The notes: generated from the sequence alone by a model not told the origin. Shown: positions 15,736 through 24,309, numbered from the stretch's first letter. The stretch: DNA of 64,000 nucleotides from an uncultured Alphaproteobacteria bacterium (GCA_937920085.1 CALETE010000081.1:62001-126000), one strand, 5' to 3'. Numbers and translations are program-made.

Positions 15736-16464
15736 ATGAGCAGCCGTGGCGCGGCCCTGATCACCGGCGGCTCGCGTCGTATCGGACGAACTCTGGTCCG
15801 CGCCTGCGCCAGCCTCGGCTTTGATGTGGCAATCCATTGCCGCCTTGCTGATGACGACGCCCACGCCGCCGCCGCTGAAGTGCGGGGCCTGGGCCGCAAA
15901 GCGACCCTCCTCATCGCTGACCTGCGCCACGAAGCCGAGATCGCCCCTCTGGTGGGCCTCGCTGAAGCCGAACTCGGTCCCGTCACTCTGCTGGTCAATT
16001 CCGCTTCGGTCTTCGAGGACGAGACGTTTGCAGACATGAATCGCGCCTCCTGGGATCTCCATATGGAGACCAATCTGCGCGCGCCCCTGGTCCTGGCCCA
16101 GGCCTTTGCCCGACGCCTGCCCGCTGACCGGCACGGCATGATCCTCAACCTGCTGGACCAAAGGGTGATGAATCCGAGCCCTGCCTTCTTCAGCTACGCC
16201 CTGTCCAAGAGCGCCCTATGGGACGCCACCCGCATGCTGGCTAAGGACCTCGCACCCCGGATTCGGGTGAACGCTGTCGGCCCAGGGCCGGTCCTGCGGT
16301 CGATCCATCAGACCGAGCAAGACTTCGCCGACGAAGCCGCCGCCACGCCCCTCCAGCGGGCAGTCGATCCTGAAGAGATCGCCCAGGCCATGATCTATTT
16401 CATCGACGCGCCATCGGTCACCGGACAGATGCTGATCGTCGACGCCGGCCAACACCTGTCTTGA
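15736..16464 (+). CDS. Pteridine-reductase-like SDR (FolM-type)
   Basis: A 242-residue short-chain dehydrogenase. The nucleotide-binding motif is ITGGSRRIG, the T-G-x-x-x-R-x-G form that marks pteridine reductases such as FolM and PTR1 instead of the usual T-G-x-x-x-G-x-G. The catalytic Y-x-x-x-K is in SYALSKSAL. The partner folB, eight bases downstream, makes dihydropterin aldehyde chemistry, so dihydrofolate or dihydromonapterin reduction is the likely role. The ATG at 15736 is chosen over a TTG at 15709. Confidence 0.8.
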   Translation: MSSRGAALITGGSRRIGRTLVRACASLGFDVAIHCRLADDDAHAAAAEVRGLGRKATLLIADLRHEAEIAPLVGLAEAELGPVTLLVNSASVFEDETFADMNRASWDLHMETNLRAPLVLAQAFARRLPADRHGMILNLLDQRVMNPSPAFFSYALSKSALWDATRMLAKDLAPRIRVNAVGPGPVLRSIHQTEQDFADEAAATPLQRAVDPEEIAQAMIYFIDAPSVTGQMLIVDAGQHLS

Positions 16465-16471
16465 GGACCCC

Positions 16472-16879
16472 ATGGCCCAGACCCCAGACCCCGCCGAAAG
16501 CACCGAAGCCGCTAACCCCGGCCGGATCGTCATGACCAAGATCTTCGTTACCGGCCTCAAGGTCGAAGCCCAAATCGGCGTCTACGCCCATGAAAAGGGC
16601 CGAGCCCAGCCCTTGATCATCGATGCGGAGCTCGACGTGGCCACCGCCGCCTTCAACCGTCTGGCTGACACGGTGAACTATGAAATGGTCGGCCAGGCCG
16701 CCCATGCCATTTTGGCCGAGGGCCATATCGGCCTCGTCGAAACCTTCGCTGAACGCCTCGCCCGCGCCTGCCTGTCAGACCCCAAGGTCCTGCGCGCCCG
16801 GGTGCGGGTGGAAAAACCCATGGCACTTGCCCCCCACGCCCAATCGGCGGGGGTGGAGATTACGGTTGTGCGAGGGTAG
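16472..16879 (+). CDS. folB: Dihydroneopterin aldolase
   Basis: A 135-residue tunnelling-fold enzyme that cleaves dihydroneopterin to hydroxymethyl-dihydropterin in folate synthesis. The catalytic Glu is in IGVYAHEK and the active-site Lys in RVEKPMALAPHAQ. About 20 extra N-terminal residues precede the core, and an internal ATG at 16532 is a possible alternative start. Its last 20 codons resemble a non-coding stretch at 20148-20200, discussed in the findings. Confidence 0.88.
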   Translation: MAQTPDPAESTEAANPGRIVMTKIFVTGLKVEAQIGVYAHEKGRAQPLIIDAELDVATAAFNRLADTVNYEMVGQAAHAILAEGHIGLVETFAERLARACLSDPKVLRARVRVEKPMALAPHAQSAGVEITVVRG

Positions 16880-16918
16880 GCCCTCTGCCCAGCCGACGCA
16901 GACTAGACAGTCGGAGAC

Positions 16919-17998
16919 CTATCGCAACGACGCCATAATCGCCGCGTTCGGAGCTATGGCGTTTTCAACGAGGCTGCTCCAGACAGCGGTGACCGCATCC
17001 GATCCCTTCTCATGACGGATACCCAGGTTGCCCCTCATTTCAATCGCAATGCGAACTGACTCAGCCTGGGCGCGGCGCATGATTTCCCCCGGCCCCCAAT
17101 CAACGTCACGCTTGGCGAACTGGGCTGGGGCGAAGAAGAAGGCGTGAGGTATGGCTGGCTGCTCCGGCCGATAGCGGCCGGCACCCCAATGGGTCGCGCC
17201 AACAGCGCAGCTCAGCTTTAGCTGAGCGCCGAATTGCCCGTGAATGGCACTGACGACCTCACCCGCGCCGGACATGTCGACGAAGGCGGTCGCTTTTGTC
17301 GGATCCATGGCGGCGATTGCGTCATAGGTCACCACCTCATCGCAGGTCCCGAGGCTTTCTACGAAACCGACATTGCCTGGGGAGGTCAGGCCCACAACCC
17401 GGGGTCGACCCTCGCCGTGTCGTGACAGCAGGTTCGTCAGGCCAAGACCCGTCTTGGACGAGGCGCTACCGACCAGCACCTGCCGCGCGCCGAAGAAGGC
17501 GTTGTCCACCAGATAGTCGTAGAGAACATAGGAGGTCGAAAAGAGTGGGAAGAGCACACACCGCGCGTCTTCCATAGCGGTCAGAGCGACCGGATCGCCG
17601 CTTGTGCGTTGATAGTTGTTGTAGAGCGCCGGGAGTTCGGACCGGTGGGCGGCGGCATCCGAAAAGGATCGGTCCGTTACTGTCGCCGGGCGCATGACTA
17701 GGTGGCTGGCCATGGGCAGAAAGCCCCAGATGCGCTCACCCACGGCTATGCCCGGAGCCTGCGAAGCGACAACGTCGGCAAATCCCCAGACAGGGACAAT
17801 TCCCCAGGGCTCTTCAGCCGGAAAGAACTTCCAGTATCCGATCATGTCGCCGGATAGGGCGTAGCTGACATTGTTCGCCGTCATGGCGAATTTGTCGATG
17901 GCCACAAGGATCTCGCCGTCCCCCAGGTCCGGCGTGTCGAGGGAAACGACCCGGGTTTCAGCAAACGAGGCCCGACGGACCTGAACCTGGGTAATCAT
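16919..17998 (-). CDS. DUF2855 family protein
   Basis: A 359-residue protein of the DUF2855 family, a medium-chain-dehydrogenase-like group. The start is the ATG at 17998 (MITQVQVRRASF), coupled by ATGA to the membrane-protein stop. Starts further upstream are antisense artefacts. The N-terminal half looks like a GroES-type catalytic domain (FAMTANNVSYALSGD) without zinc cysteines. The middle is a Rossmann-like region (LVGSASSKTGLGLTNLL). A reductase or dehydrogenase role on a product of the neighbouring dehalogenase is an inference only. Confidence 0.8.
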   Translation of the reverse strand: MITQVQVRRASFAETRVVSLDTPDLGDGEILVAIDKFAMTANNVSYALSGDMIGYWKFFPAEEPWGIVPVWGFADVVASQAPGIAVGERIWGFLPMASHLVMRPATVTDRSFSDAAAHRSELPALYNNYQRTSGDPVALTAMEDARCVLFPLFSTSYVLYDYLVDNAFFGARQVLVGSASSKTGLGLTNLLSRHGEGRPRVVGLTSPGNVGFVESLGTCDEVVTYDAIAAMDPTKATAFVDMSGAGEVVSAIHGQFGAQLKLSCAVGATHWGAGRYRPEQPAIPHAFFFAPAQFAKRDVDWGPGEIMRRAQAESVRIAIEMRGNLGIRHEKGSDAVTAVWSSLVENAIAPNAAIMASLR

Positions 17999-18447
17999 GT
18001 GGTCAACTCCGATTGGGGGCGCCGCGGGCGCAGGGACAGAATGAGGAAGATAAGGCTCAACACCAGAAATACGGTGTGGCCATAGTGGCCTGGCGGATGA
18101 TGGTCGCCATGGGCGCCTTTCCAGAACCAGGCGGAATAGGAGCTCAAGGACTGCAAGAGGATCATCAAGAGCAAGACCAAGGGTACAAGGGATTGGTACC
18201 TCAAGGCGATGATCAAGATGAGGATCCCGAATGGAATCTGTATCGCGCCATTCCAGGCGAACAGGGAGATTATGACGTCTGCGCGGGTCGTCAGGTCTAT
18301 GTGGGCGATGACCCCGGCGCCGCCGTCGGGCAGGAAGTAATGGATCATGCCCGGACCGATGGTTAGCACCGCTGAGAGGCACAGAAACAAGGCGGCAAAG
18401 TGTGAGCCGCGATAGTCGGCATTGGTGCTAGGGGGTAGCAGAGCCAT
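17995..18447 (-). CDS. Small four-helix membrane protein
   Basis: A 150-residue protein with about four hydrophobic segments and a His-rich loop (HGDHHPPGHYGH) before the last one. The ribosome site AAGGAGA stands before the ATG. It lies 13 bp downstream of the dehalogenase and overlaps the DUF2855 start, so it belongs to the same transcript. I do not recognise a named family. It could aid uptake of a hydrophobic substrate, or it could be unrelated to the catalysis. Confidence 0.7.
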   Translation of the reverse strand: MALLPPSTNADYRGSHFAALFLCLSAVLTIGPGMIHYFLPDGGAGVIAHIDLTTRADVIISLFAWNGAIQIPFGILILIIALRYQSLVPLVLLLMILLQSLSSYSAWFWKGAHGDHHPPGHYGHTVFLVLSLIFLILSLRPRRPQSELTT

Positions 18448-18460
18448 GGGGTCGGTCTCC

Positions 18461-19360
18461 TTAATTCACATCAAGAAAAGCAATGATGTGGGCGAGCAGT
18501 TCCTCCGGCGCGTCTTCCTGGATGAAGTGGTTCGCCGTGGGAATGTTGTGGTGCTTTTGGCCCGCTGCGCCAGGAATATGGGCCTGGGCCCGCTTGTCCC
18601 ATCCATTGGAGACTGGATCGAGATCTCCGAACAGCGTGAGAAATGGGCGGTCGAAGGTCGCCAGCTTCGCCCAGGCCTCGCGGTTCAATGGGGCACCCGG
18701 ATTGTCGGTCTGTACAGCGATCAGGACGGGGAACTGGATGATCCCGGCTTCATAGTCTGACGATGGGAACGGCGCATGATAGGCGGCCAGCTCGCCCTCG
18801 GTCAGCTTGCGCTGCATGCCGCCTTCCAACATCTGCCACGGAAAGACTGTAGCTTCGCGCATCATGCCGACCCACATCTTCATGAAGTCACTTTCGCCCT
18901 CGCCCAGCGGCAGGCCGGTATTGGAGGTGATCACCCGGGCGAAGCGCTCGGGGTGCTGTGCCGCAAGATAAAGGCCGATCGTGCCGCCCCAGTCCTGGCA
19001 GAACAGGGTGATGTCCGTGAGATTCATCTGGATGAGCCATTTACCCATCCAGTCATAGTGCCGCGCTAGGGTGTAATCGGTCTTCGCCGCAGGCTTGTCA
19101 GAGCGTCCGCACCCGACGAGATCAACAGCGATAACCCGTCGCCCGGTCGCGAGCAGTCCAGGGATCATGTGGCGATAGAGGTAGGCCCAGGTCGGATTGC
19201 CATGCATCAACAGGATCGGGGCCGCGTCGCGCGGACCTTCGTCGATGCAATGAATGCGGACCTCGGTCCCGTCATCGTCCTGGACGGTCATATAGTGTGG
19301 TGCCCAGGGAAAATCAGGCAGGTTTTCGAAGCAATCGTCGGGAGTCCGCAGAATTTTCAT
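18461..19360 (-). CDS. Haloalkane dehalogenase
   Basis: A 299-residue alpha/beta hydrolase that converts haloalkanes to alcohol and halide. The start is the ATG at 19360 (MKILRTPDD). The nucleophile is D123 in CQDWGG, with the halide-binding W124 after it. The oxyanion region is HGNPTWAYLYR (53-63), the second acid is D248 in GDLDPV, and the base is H278 in ANHFIQED. These point to an HLD-I/DhmA-like enzyme rather than an epoxide hydrolase. The gene follows a TetR gene on the same strand, and an operator-like palindrome overlaps its promoter. Confidence 0.85.
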   Translation of the reverse strand: MKILRTPDDCFENLPDFPWAPHYMTVQDDDGTEVRIHCIDEGPRDAAPILLMHGNPTWAYLYRHMIPGLLATGRRVIAVDLVGCGRSDKPAAKTDYTLARHYDWMGKWLIQMNLTDITLFCQDWGGTIGLYLAAQHPERFARVITSNTGLPLGEGESDFMKMWVGMMREATVFPWQMLEGGMQRKLTEGELAAYHAPFPSSDYEAGIIQFPVLIAVQTDNPGAPLNREAWAKLATFDRPFLTLFGDLDPVSNGWDKRAQAHIPGAAGQKHHNIPTANHFIQEDAPEELLAHIIAFLDVN

Positions 19361-19402
19361 GGATCTACTCTGGTCTGAAGGTCGCGCCGAAACGTCGAAT
19401 AT

Positions 19403-19423
19403 ATTGACAGTATCTATGTCATT
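19403..19423 (-). promoter_or_regulatory. Palindromic operator before the dehalogenase
   Basis: TGACA (19405-19409) and TGTCA (19417-19421) with a seven-base centre; counting outward, the arms match in seven of eight bases. The right arm overlaps the -10 box of the dehalogenase promoter. The TetR gene immediately upstream is the natural candidate to bind it. Confidence 0.5.
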
Positions 19424-19447
19424 ATATGATGCGATAATGCTTGGCAA
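19421..19447 (-). promoter_or_regulatory. Sigma-70-type promoter of the dehalogenase operon
   Basis: On the minus strand: TTGCCA (plus strand 19442-19447), a 15-base spacer, then a consensus TATAAT (19421-19426). It lies about 60 bases upstream of the ATG at 19360. Confidence 0.5.
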
Positions 19448-19497
19448 CGGGAGCTGCCAGCGAGATGGGAAGATAGCCCCCCAGCAGCCTTGGATGC

Positions 19498-20115
19498 TTA
19501 GATGGACAGCAGCCGACTCACGGCGGCGACGATCGCCTGCTGGCTGAGGTCAGCGCTCAGGCCCTGCGCGCGACGCAATCGGAGCCAGCCCTCCATGGAG
19601 GTCAGAAGTTCGACCGCCGCAGCAACCTCGGGCCGTTCTCCCACCTCCGGCAAACAGCCGAGGAGTTGGCGGCGCTGTTGTGTCGCGAATTGCGCCCTGG
19701 CGCGTTGGAGCGTCGGTGAGGTGTGAAGGCGCGTTTCGCCCGAGAGATAATACGGGGTGATCTGCTCGAATATACCTGCCCTGGCCTCGACCAGTTGCTC
19801 AATCCTTTGCGCCAGGGGCCCATCCCAAGACGTTTGCAACAGCAGCGGCTGCACCAAAGAGGTGAGCTGGGTGTTCATTTCCTCAAACAGCGATTCCATG
19901 TCCTGGAAGTGCCGGAAAACAGTGCGATCTCCGACTTTGGCATACTGGGCCACATCATCAGCTGTCGGGCTTAGATTTCCCGCGCGAATGAGGTCGAACA
20001 AGGCGGCTGTGATCCTCCCGCGGGTCACGCGCCCCCGCTCCATTCGCCCATCCAGTTCCGGCGGCGGAGCGCGCCGGGCGCGGGGGGGTGGCGGCTTGGC
20101 TGAATCCGAAGTCAT
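19498..20115 (-). CDS. TetR family regulator of the dehalogenase cassette
   Basis: A 205-residue protein with a proline- and arginine-rich N-terminal tail (PPPPRARRAPPPELDG). A TetR helix-turn-helix follows at about residues 32-78 (LSPTADDVAQYAKVGDRTVFRHF). The C-terminal ligand domain is not assignable. It is the first gene of the leftward cassette, 137 bp before the dehalogenase, with the palindrome in between. Regulation of the dehalogenase operon by this protein is inferred from position. Confidence 0.85.
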   Translation of the reverse strand: MTSDSAKPPPPRARRAPPPELDGRMERGRVTRGRITAALFDLIRAGNLSPTADDVAQYAKVGDRTVFRHFQDMESLFEEMNTQLTSLVQPLLLQTSWDGPLAQRIEQLVEARAGIFEQITPYYLSGETRLHTSPTLQRARAQFATQQRRQLLGCLPEVGERPEVAAAVELLTSMEGWLRLRRAQGLSADLSQQAIVAAVSRLLSI

Positions 20116-20147
20116 AGCCTGCGGATACGGGCTGTCCCCAGGCTATG

Positions 20148-20200
20148 CAAGGGGCCCCGCCGCCCAGTCAGCGGGGGTGGGGATTATGCGTATGAGGGGG
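20148..20200 (+). pseudogene. Decayed folB 3'-end fragment
   Basis: The bases at 20162-20186 match 16838-16862 in folB at 22 of 25 positions, in the same codon phase. They encode AQSAGVGI, where folB encodes AQSAGVEI. Two of the three differences are silent third-position changes, as expected of once-coding DNA. Flanking similarity fades to about 70% across the 53-bp block. No intact gene contains it. Confidence 0.45.
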
Positions 20201-20286
20201 CAAGCGCCCAAACATGACACCGAATTAAGCTAGATATCCTGCGAAAAGCCCCCACATTCTGAGGGACTATTTCAAAGGAGGCCGCA

Positions 20287-20697
20287 TTGAGCGACCAGAC
20301 CACCCATAATCCCCTGCCCGTCGCCGTCGAGGACAAGACGCTGACAGTGGTGACCTATGCCCTGTTCCTGGGGGCATTCATCTCCGGAGGGGCGACGGCG
20401 ATCATTGGGGTGATCATCGCCTATGCCAATCGCAGCACGGCAACGGCGCGGGCCCTGTCGCACTATACCTTCCTGATCCGCACCTTCTGGATCGGGTGCG
20501 CTGTCATGCTGGTTGCGGGGGCCATGTTCTTCTGGGGTGCCATTCTCAGCATCATCCTGATCGGCATTCCCATTCTCATGCTGGCTAAGCTGACCTTGGC
20601 GCTCAGCTCGATCTGGTATGGCCTTCGCTGCGTGGTCGGCTTGGTCAAAGCCCTGCAAGATGAGGCCTACCCGACACCTCAGAACTATATTCTTTAA
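20287..20697 (+). CDS. DUF4870-type membrane protein
   Basis: A 136-residue protein starting with TTG but preceded by a near-perfect ribosome site (AAAGGAGG, six bases away), which fixes the start. Three hydrophobic segments (about 20-45, 62-85, 85-115) follow a short polar N-terminus. They resemble the DUF4870/YlaF family of small membrane proteins, whose function is unknown. It stands alone and converges on ilvE across a perfect 9-bp hairpin. Confidence 0.75.
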   Translation: MSDQTTHNPLPVAVEDKTLTVVTYALFLGAFISGGATAIIGVIIAYANRSTATARALSHYTFLIRTFWIGCAVMLVAGAMFFWGAILSIILIGIPILMLAKLTLALSSIWYGLRCVVGLVKALQDEAYPTPQNYIL

Positions 20698-20704
20698 GCC
20701 AGAC

Positions 20705-20726
20705 GGGGTGAGGTCACCCTCACCCC
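20705..20726. terminator. Hairpin between convergent DUF4870 and ilvE genes
   Basis: GGGGTGAGG, a TCAC loop and CCTCACCCC form a perfect 9-bp stem in the 39-bp convergent gap. No T-run follows on either strand, so termination, if any, is not of the classic intrinsic type. Confidence 0.5.
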
Positions 20727-20736
20727 CAATTCCGGC

Positions 20737-21624
20737 CTAGGCCAGGACCAGTTGGCGGCGCACCAGCTTGGCGTAGTCGTTCATCAGACCCAAGGACAGG
20801 GCACCTGGGGTGAAGGTGTATTCGCCGATCTGCGAGACCGGGGTCACCTCGGCCGCGGTACCCACCACGAAGCATTCGGTGAAGGTCGCCAGTTCCTCAG
20901 GCATGATGTGGCGCTCGGTCACGGTCACGCCCTGGCTGCGGGCCAGTTCGATCACCGACTGACGGGTGATCCCGTTCAGGAAGCAGTCGGGGGTCGGGGT
21001 GTGGAGGGCGCCGTCCTTGACGAAGAAGACGTTGGAGCCAGTGGATTCGGCCACATAGCCCCGATAGTCGAGCATCATGGCGTCGGTATAGCCGTCCTTC
21101 TCCGCCGCATGCTTAGAGATAGTGCAGATCATGTAGAGGCCTGTGGCCTTGGCATGGACTGGTTCGGTCTCTGGCGACGGACGCTTGTACTTGGCCCAGC
21201 ACATACGAATGCCCTTGGCCTTTTCCTCTGGCTTGAAATAGTCGGGCCAGTCCCACACGGCTATGGCCACGTGGATCTTGGTGTTCTGGGCGCTGACGCC
21301 GATCATTTCCGTGCCCCTCCACGCGATAGGGCGCAGATAGGCGTCGTTTAGGCCATTCTTCGCGCAGGTGTCCTTGCAGGCCTGATCTATCTGGGCGACG
21401 GTGAAAGGGATTTCGAAATCCAAGTATTCCGCCGATTTGAACAACCGCTCAGTATGGGCCGTCAGCTTGAAGATCTCTCCGCCGTACATGCGCTCGCCTT
21501 CAAACACCGCAGAGGCATAGTGCAAGCCATGGGTCAATACGTGCACCTTCGCCTCGCGCCAGGCAACAAACTGGCCGTCCAGCCAGATCCAACCGTCGCG
21601 ATCATCGAAGGGAACGAGAGCCAT
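20737..21624 (-). CDS. ilvE: Branched-chain amino acid aminotransferase
   Basis: A 295-residue PLP enzyme (fold type IV) for the last step of Leu, Ile and Val synthesis. The start is the ATG at 21624 (MALVPFDDRDG) with AAAGGAGGA before it; the longer frame to 21687 has no ribosome site. Family marks are THGLHYASAVFEGER near the N-terminus, VHAKATGLYM around the region expected to hold the PLP lysine, and ESTGSNVFFVKDG. It is divergent from the response regulator. Confidence 0.9.
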   Translation of the reverse strand: MALVPFDDRDGWIWLDGQFVAWREAKVHVLTHGLHYASAVFEGERMYGGEIFKLTAHTERLFKSAEYLDFEIPFTVAQIDQACKDTCAKNGLNDAYLRPIAWRGTEMIGVSAQNTKIHVAIAVWDWPDYFKPEEKAKGIRMCWAKYKRPSPETEPVHAKATGLYMICTISKHAAEKDGYTDAMMLDYRGYVAESTGSNVFFVKDGALHTPTPDCFLNGITRQSVIELARSQGVTVTERHIMPEELATFTECFVVGTAAEVTPVSQIGEYTFTPGALSLGLMNDYAKLVRRQLVLA

Positions 21625-21704
21625 GGGGAAAGTTCCTCCTTTCAAGGAAAACCCCTTACAGACCTCCCGGCGCGCCGCGTCAAACATTTTGGAGCCTTCG
21701 CCGC

Positions 21705-22418
21705 ATGTCGATGACCTCCAGCTATGCCGCCGACCGCCACCTCCTGGTGGTGGATGACGATGACCGCATTCGCCAACTCTTGAAAGAATACCTGTCTCGG
21801 GCCGGCTTTCGGGTCTCGGCGGCTTCGGGCGGGGCGGCGGCGCGGGGCCTGATGGAGGCCTTGGATTTCGACCTGGCGGTCTTTGATGTGATGATGCCCG
21901 GCGAAGATGGTTTTTCCCTCACCCGGTGGCTGCGCGACCGCAAGGGCGCTGCGGGTCGAACGCCCGTCCTGATGCTCACCGCCCGGGGCGAACCCAGTGA
22001 TCGGATCGAGGGCTTGAAGCTCGGCGCCGATGACTATCTGGCCAAGCCGTTTGAGCCTGAGGAATTACTGCTGCGGATCGAGGCCATATTGCGCCGCTCT
22101 GACGCACGTCCGACCTTGGCCGTAGCTGGGCCTGTTGTCCTTGGGGCCTGTCGTTATGATCTTGAGCGGGGAGAACTCACCAAGGATGGAGCTGTCATCC
22201 GTCTGACCGAAGCCGAGGTCGCCCTCCTGCGCCGCCTCGCCCGTAGCCCCCACGAGCCCGTGGAACGCATGGAGTTAGCCAAGGAGACCGTCGACGCCTC
22301 TGGTCGGGCGGTGGATATCCAGGTGACCCGCCTACGCCGCAAGATCGAAGCCGATCCGAAGATCCCGCGCTATCTGCAGACGGTGCGAGGCGTCGGCTAT
22401 TTGCTGGCACCCGACTAA
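21705..22418 (+). CDS. OmpR-type response regulator
   Basis: A 237-residue two-component regulator. The receiver domain (residues 11-125) has the acidic pocket VVDDDD, phosphoacceptor D61 in FDVMMPGEDG and K114 in LAKPFEP. The C-terminal winged helix (about 145-235) ends RLRRKIEADPKIPRYLQTVR, the OmpR/PhoB DNA-binding type. Its stop overlaps the kinase start by one base (TAATG), so the pair is coupled. The signal and regulon are unknown. Confidence 0.92.
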   Translation: MSMTSSYAADRHLLVVDDDDRIRQLLKEYLSRAGFRVSAASGGAAARGLMEALDFDLAVFDVMMPGEDGFSLTRWLRDRKGAAGRTPVLMLTARGEPSDRIEGLKLGADDYLAKPFEPEELLLRIEAILRRSDARPTLAVAGPVVLGACRYDLERGELTKDGAVIRLTEAEVALLRRLARSPHEPVERMELAKETVDASGRAVDIQVTRLRRKIEADPKIPRYLQTVRGVGYLLAPD

Positions 22419-23785
22419 TGCGCCTTCGGATCTTTTCATCGGCAGGTTGGCAGAGGCTGATCAAGCGCAGCCTGCCCACCACGCTGTTCGGGCGAAGCCT
22501 GCTGATCATAGTCCTACCGGTCGCGATCATGCAGATCGCGGTAACCTGGGTATTTTTCGATGCCCATTGGCAGACGGTGACGAGCCGCCTGTCAGAAGGT
22601 TTGGCTGGCGATGTGGCTTGGGCTGTGGAGAGCTATCACGACGACCCCAGCCCTGCGGCCCTGGCCAAACTGACGGACCGAGCCGAACGGTCCATGAGCC
22701 TGTCTATCGCCCTGCAGCCGGGGCGCACCCTACCGGAGGCGCGTCACCACAATCCCTTCGCTGTGGTCGATCGGGTGTTGGAGAAGGCCCTGGCCGCCCG
22801 CCTAGATGCCCCCTTCTGGTTCGATACCACGCGCTATCCCGCCTATGTGGACATCCGCGTTCAAACCGCCAATGGCGTCATGCGGTTTTTGGCACCCCGG
22901 GAAAGGGCGGTGGCCACCCAGGGACATATTTTCGTCCTTTGGATGACTGTGGCGACCCTGCTGCTCACGGCCATATCCATTCTCTTCATCCGCAATCAGG
23001 TGCGGGCCATTGAGCGACTGGCCACCGCCGCCGACGACTTTGGCCGGGGGATCGACTCCCCAGCCTTCAAGCCCCACGGAGCCCGAGAAGTTCGACAGGC
23101 AGCCCGGGCCTTCCTGGCCATGAAGTCGCGGATACAACGCCATATCGACCAGCGGACCGCCCTGTTGGCCTCTGTCAGCCACGACCTGCGCACGCCGCTG
23201 ACCCGATTGAAACTCGAATTGGCCCTGGCTGAACCCAATAGCCGCACCGTCGAGATGAAGCGCGACCTCTCCGAAATGGAGCACATGATCGACGAATACC
23301 TAGCCTTTGCCCGAGGCGAGGGTGGTGAGATCGTCGAGTCCTTAAACCTTAGCCAGCTGATCGCCGATGTCGAACAAGGGGCAAGGCGCGCCGGCGTTGA
23401 GGCTCAGGTTTCTGTGGACGACACCCTACAGGTCCAAGTTCGTCCCAACGCCCTGAAGCGTGCCCTATCGAACCTGATCATGAACGCGGCGGCGTTTGGT
23501 GATCGCGTCCACATCGCCGCCGCCGCCCTGCCCGAGGGCTGGGTCGAGATTGTCGTGGAAGACAATGGCCCAGGCATAGCGCCCGAACGCTATGAAGACG
23601 CTTTCAAGGCCTTTAATCGCCTCGATGAGTCCCGCAACCAGAACGAAAAGGGCGTCGGCCTAGGCCTTGCCATTGCCCGCGATGTGGCCCGCGCCCATGG
23701 GGGAGACATTGTCTTGGCGCGCTCGGCCTTAGGGGGATTGAAGGCGACGGTTCGCCTGCCAGGTTCCATAGACACGCGTCTTTAG
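22418..23785 (+). CDS. EnvZ-type sensor histidine kinase
   Basis: A 455-residue membrane kinase. TM1 is at about 27-47, a periplasmic sensor at 48-168 and TM2 at about 170-192, followed by HAMP. The HisKA domain has phosphoacceptor H255 in ASVSHDLRTPLTR, and the ATPase domain has N-box LSNLIMNAA, DNGPGI and GVGLGLAI. It partners the upstream response regulator. The periplasmic domain matches no sensor fold that I recognise. Confidence 0.92.
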   Translation: MRLRIFSSAGWQRLIKRSLPTTLFGRSLLIIVLPVAIMQIAVTWVFFDAHWQTVTSRLSEGLAGDVAWAVESYHDDPSPAALAKLTDRAERSMSLSIALQPGRTLPEARHHNPFAVVDRVLEKALAARLDAPFWFDTTRYPAYVDIRVQTANGVMRFLAPRERAVATQGHIFVLWMTVATLLLTAISILFIRNQVRAIERLATAADDFGRGIDSPAFKPHGAREVRQAARAFLAMKSRIQRHIDQRTALLASVSHDLRTPLTRLKLELALAEPNSRTVEMKRDLSEMEHMIDEYLAFARGEGGEIVESLNLSQLIADVEQGARRAGVEAQVSVDDTLQVQVRPNALKRALSNLIMNAAAFGDRVHIAAAALPEGWVEIVVEDNGPGIAPERYEDAFKAFNRLDESRNQNEKGVGLGLAIARDVARAHGGDIVLARSALGGLKATVRLPGSIDTRL

Positions 23786-23864
23786 GTGCCGCAAAATCGC
23801 CATCGGTGGCGTTTAGTCTAACGATATCGCCCATTCTGCATTCAGATTCAGTGGACCCGACGAC

Positions 23865-24293
23865 ATGCTCAAGACCCTCGCACTGACCTCATTGATCGCT
23901 TCATTCGCGCTTCCAGCTATGGCCAGTCCTTCTGTCCAGGGCACCTGGCTTATTCAGGACAAGACCGCCAAGGTTCGCATTGCACCCTGCGGTCCGCGCC
24001 TGTGCGGCACGGTGGTCTGGATCAAGGATCGGGTCGACAAGACCACGGGCCAGCCACCTGTCGACGCAAAAAATCCGGATCCGAAACTGCGCAATCGCCC
24101 TATTCTCGGCCTTCAATTGCTGCGCGACTTCACACCAGCCGGGGATAACAAATGGACCGGAGGCGCGATCTACGATCCCAATGTCGGCAAGACTTTTTCG
24201 TCGAAAATGACCCTGACGCCCAAGGGAGAACTCAAGGTCGAGGGCTGCGTGTCGGTGATCTGCCAGGGCCAGACCTGGTCGACGGCGGACTAG
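23865..24293 (+). CDS. DUF2147 exported protein
   Basis: A 142-residue protein with a signal peptide ending around PAMAS (residues 17-21) and a DUF2147 domain: VQGTWLIQDKTAKVRIAPCG at the start, then LCGTVVWIK and a C-terminal CVSVICQG. Four cysteines in the mature part could form disulfides. Family members are small periplasmic beta-barrel-like proteins of unsettled function. It is convergent with the SAM-hydrolase-family gene. Confidence 0.8.
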   Translation: MLKTLALTSLIASFALPAMASPSVQGTWLIQDKTAKVRIAPCGPRLCGTVVWIKDRVDKTTGQPPVDAKNPDPKLRNRPILGLQLLRDFTPAGDNKWTGGAIYDPNVGKTFSSKMTLTPKGELKVEGCVSVICQGQTWSTAD

Positions 24294-24309
24294 GCCATCG
24301 TAGGTTCCC

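Noticed and set aside
17999..18382. N-terminal extension of the DUF2855 protein
   Set aside because: The extension is Arg/Pro-rich and runs in another frame through the membrane-protein gene on the same strand. The ATGA-coupled start at 17998 explains the family N-terminus.
21705..23785. Naming the two-component pair after a known system (such as CenK/CenR or PetR)
   Set aside because: The receiver and kinase cores are generic, the sensor domain is not recognised, and the neighbour ilvE alone does not decide identity.
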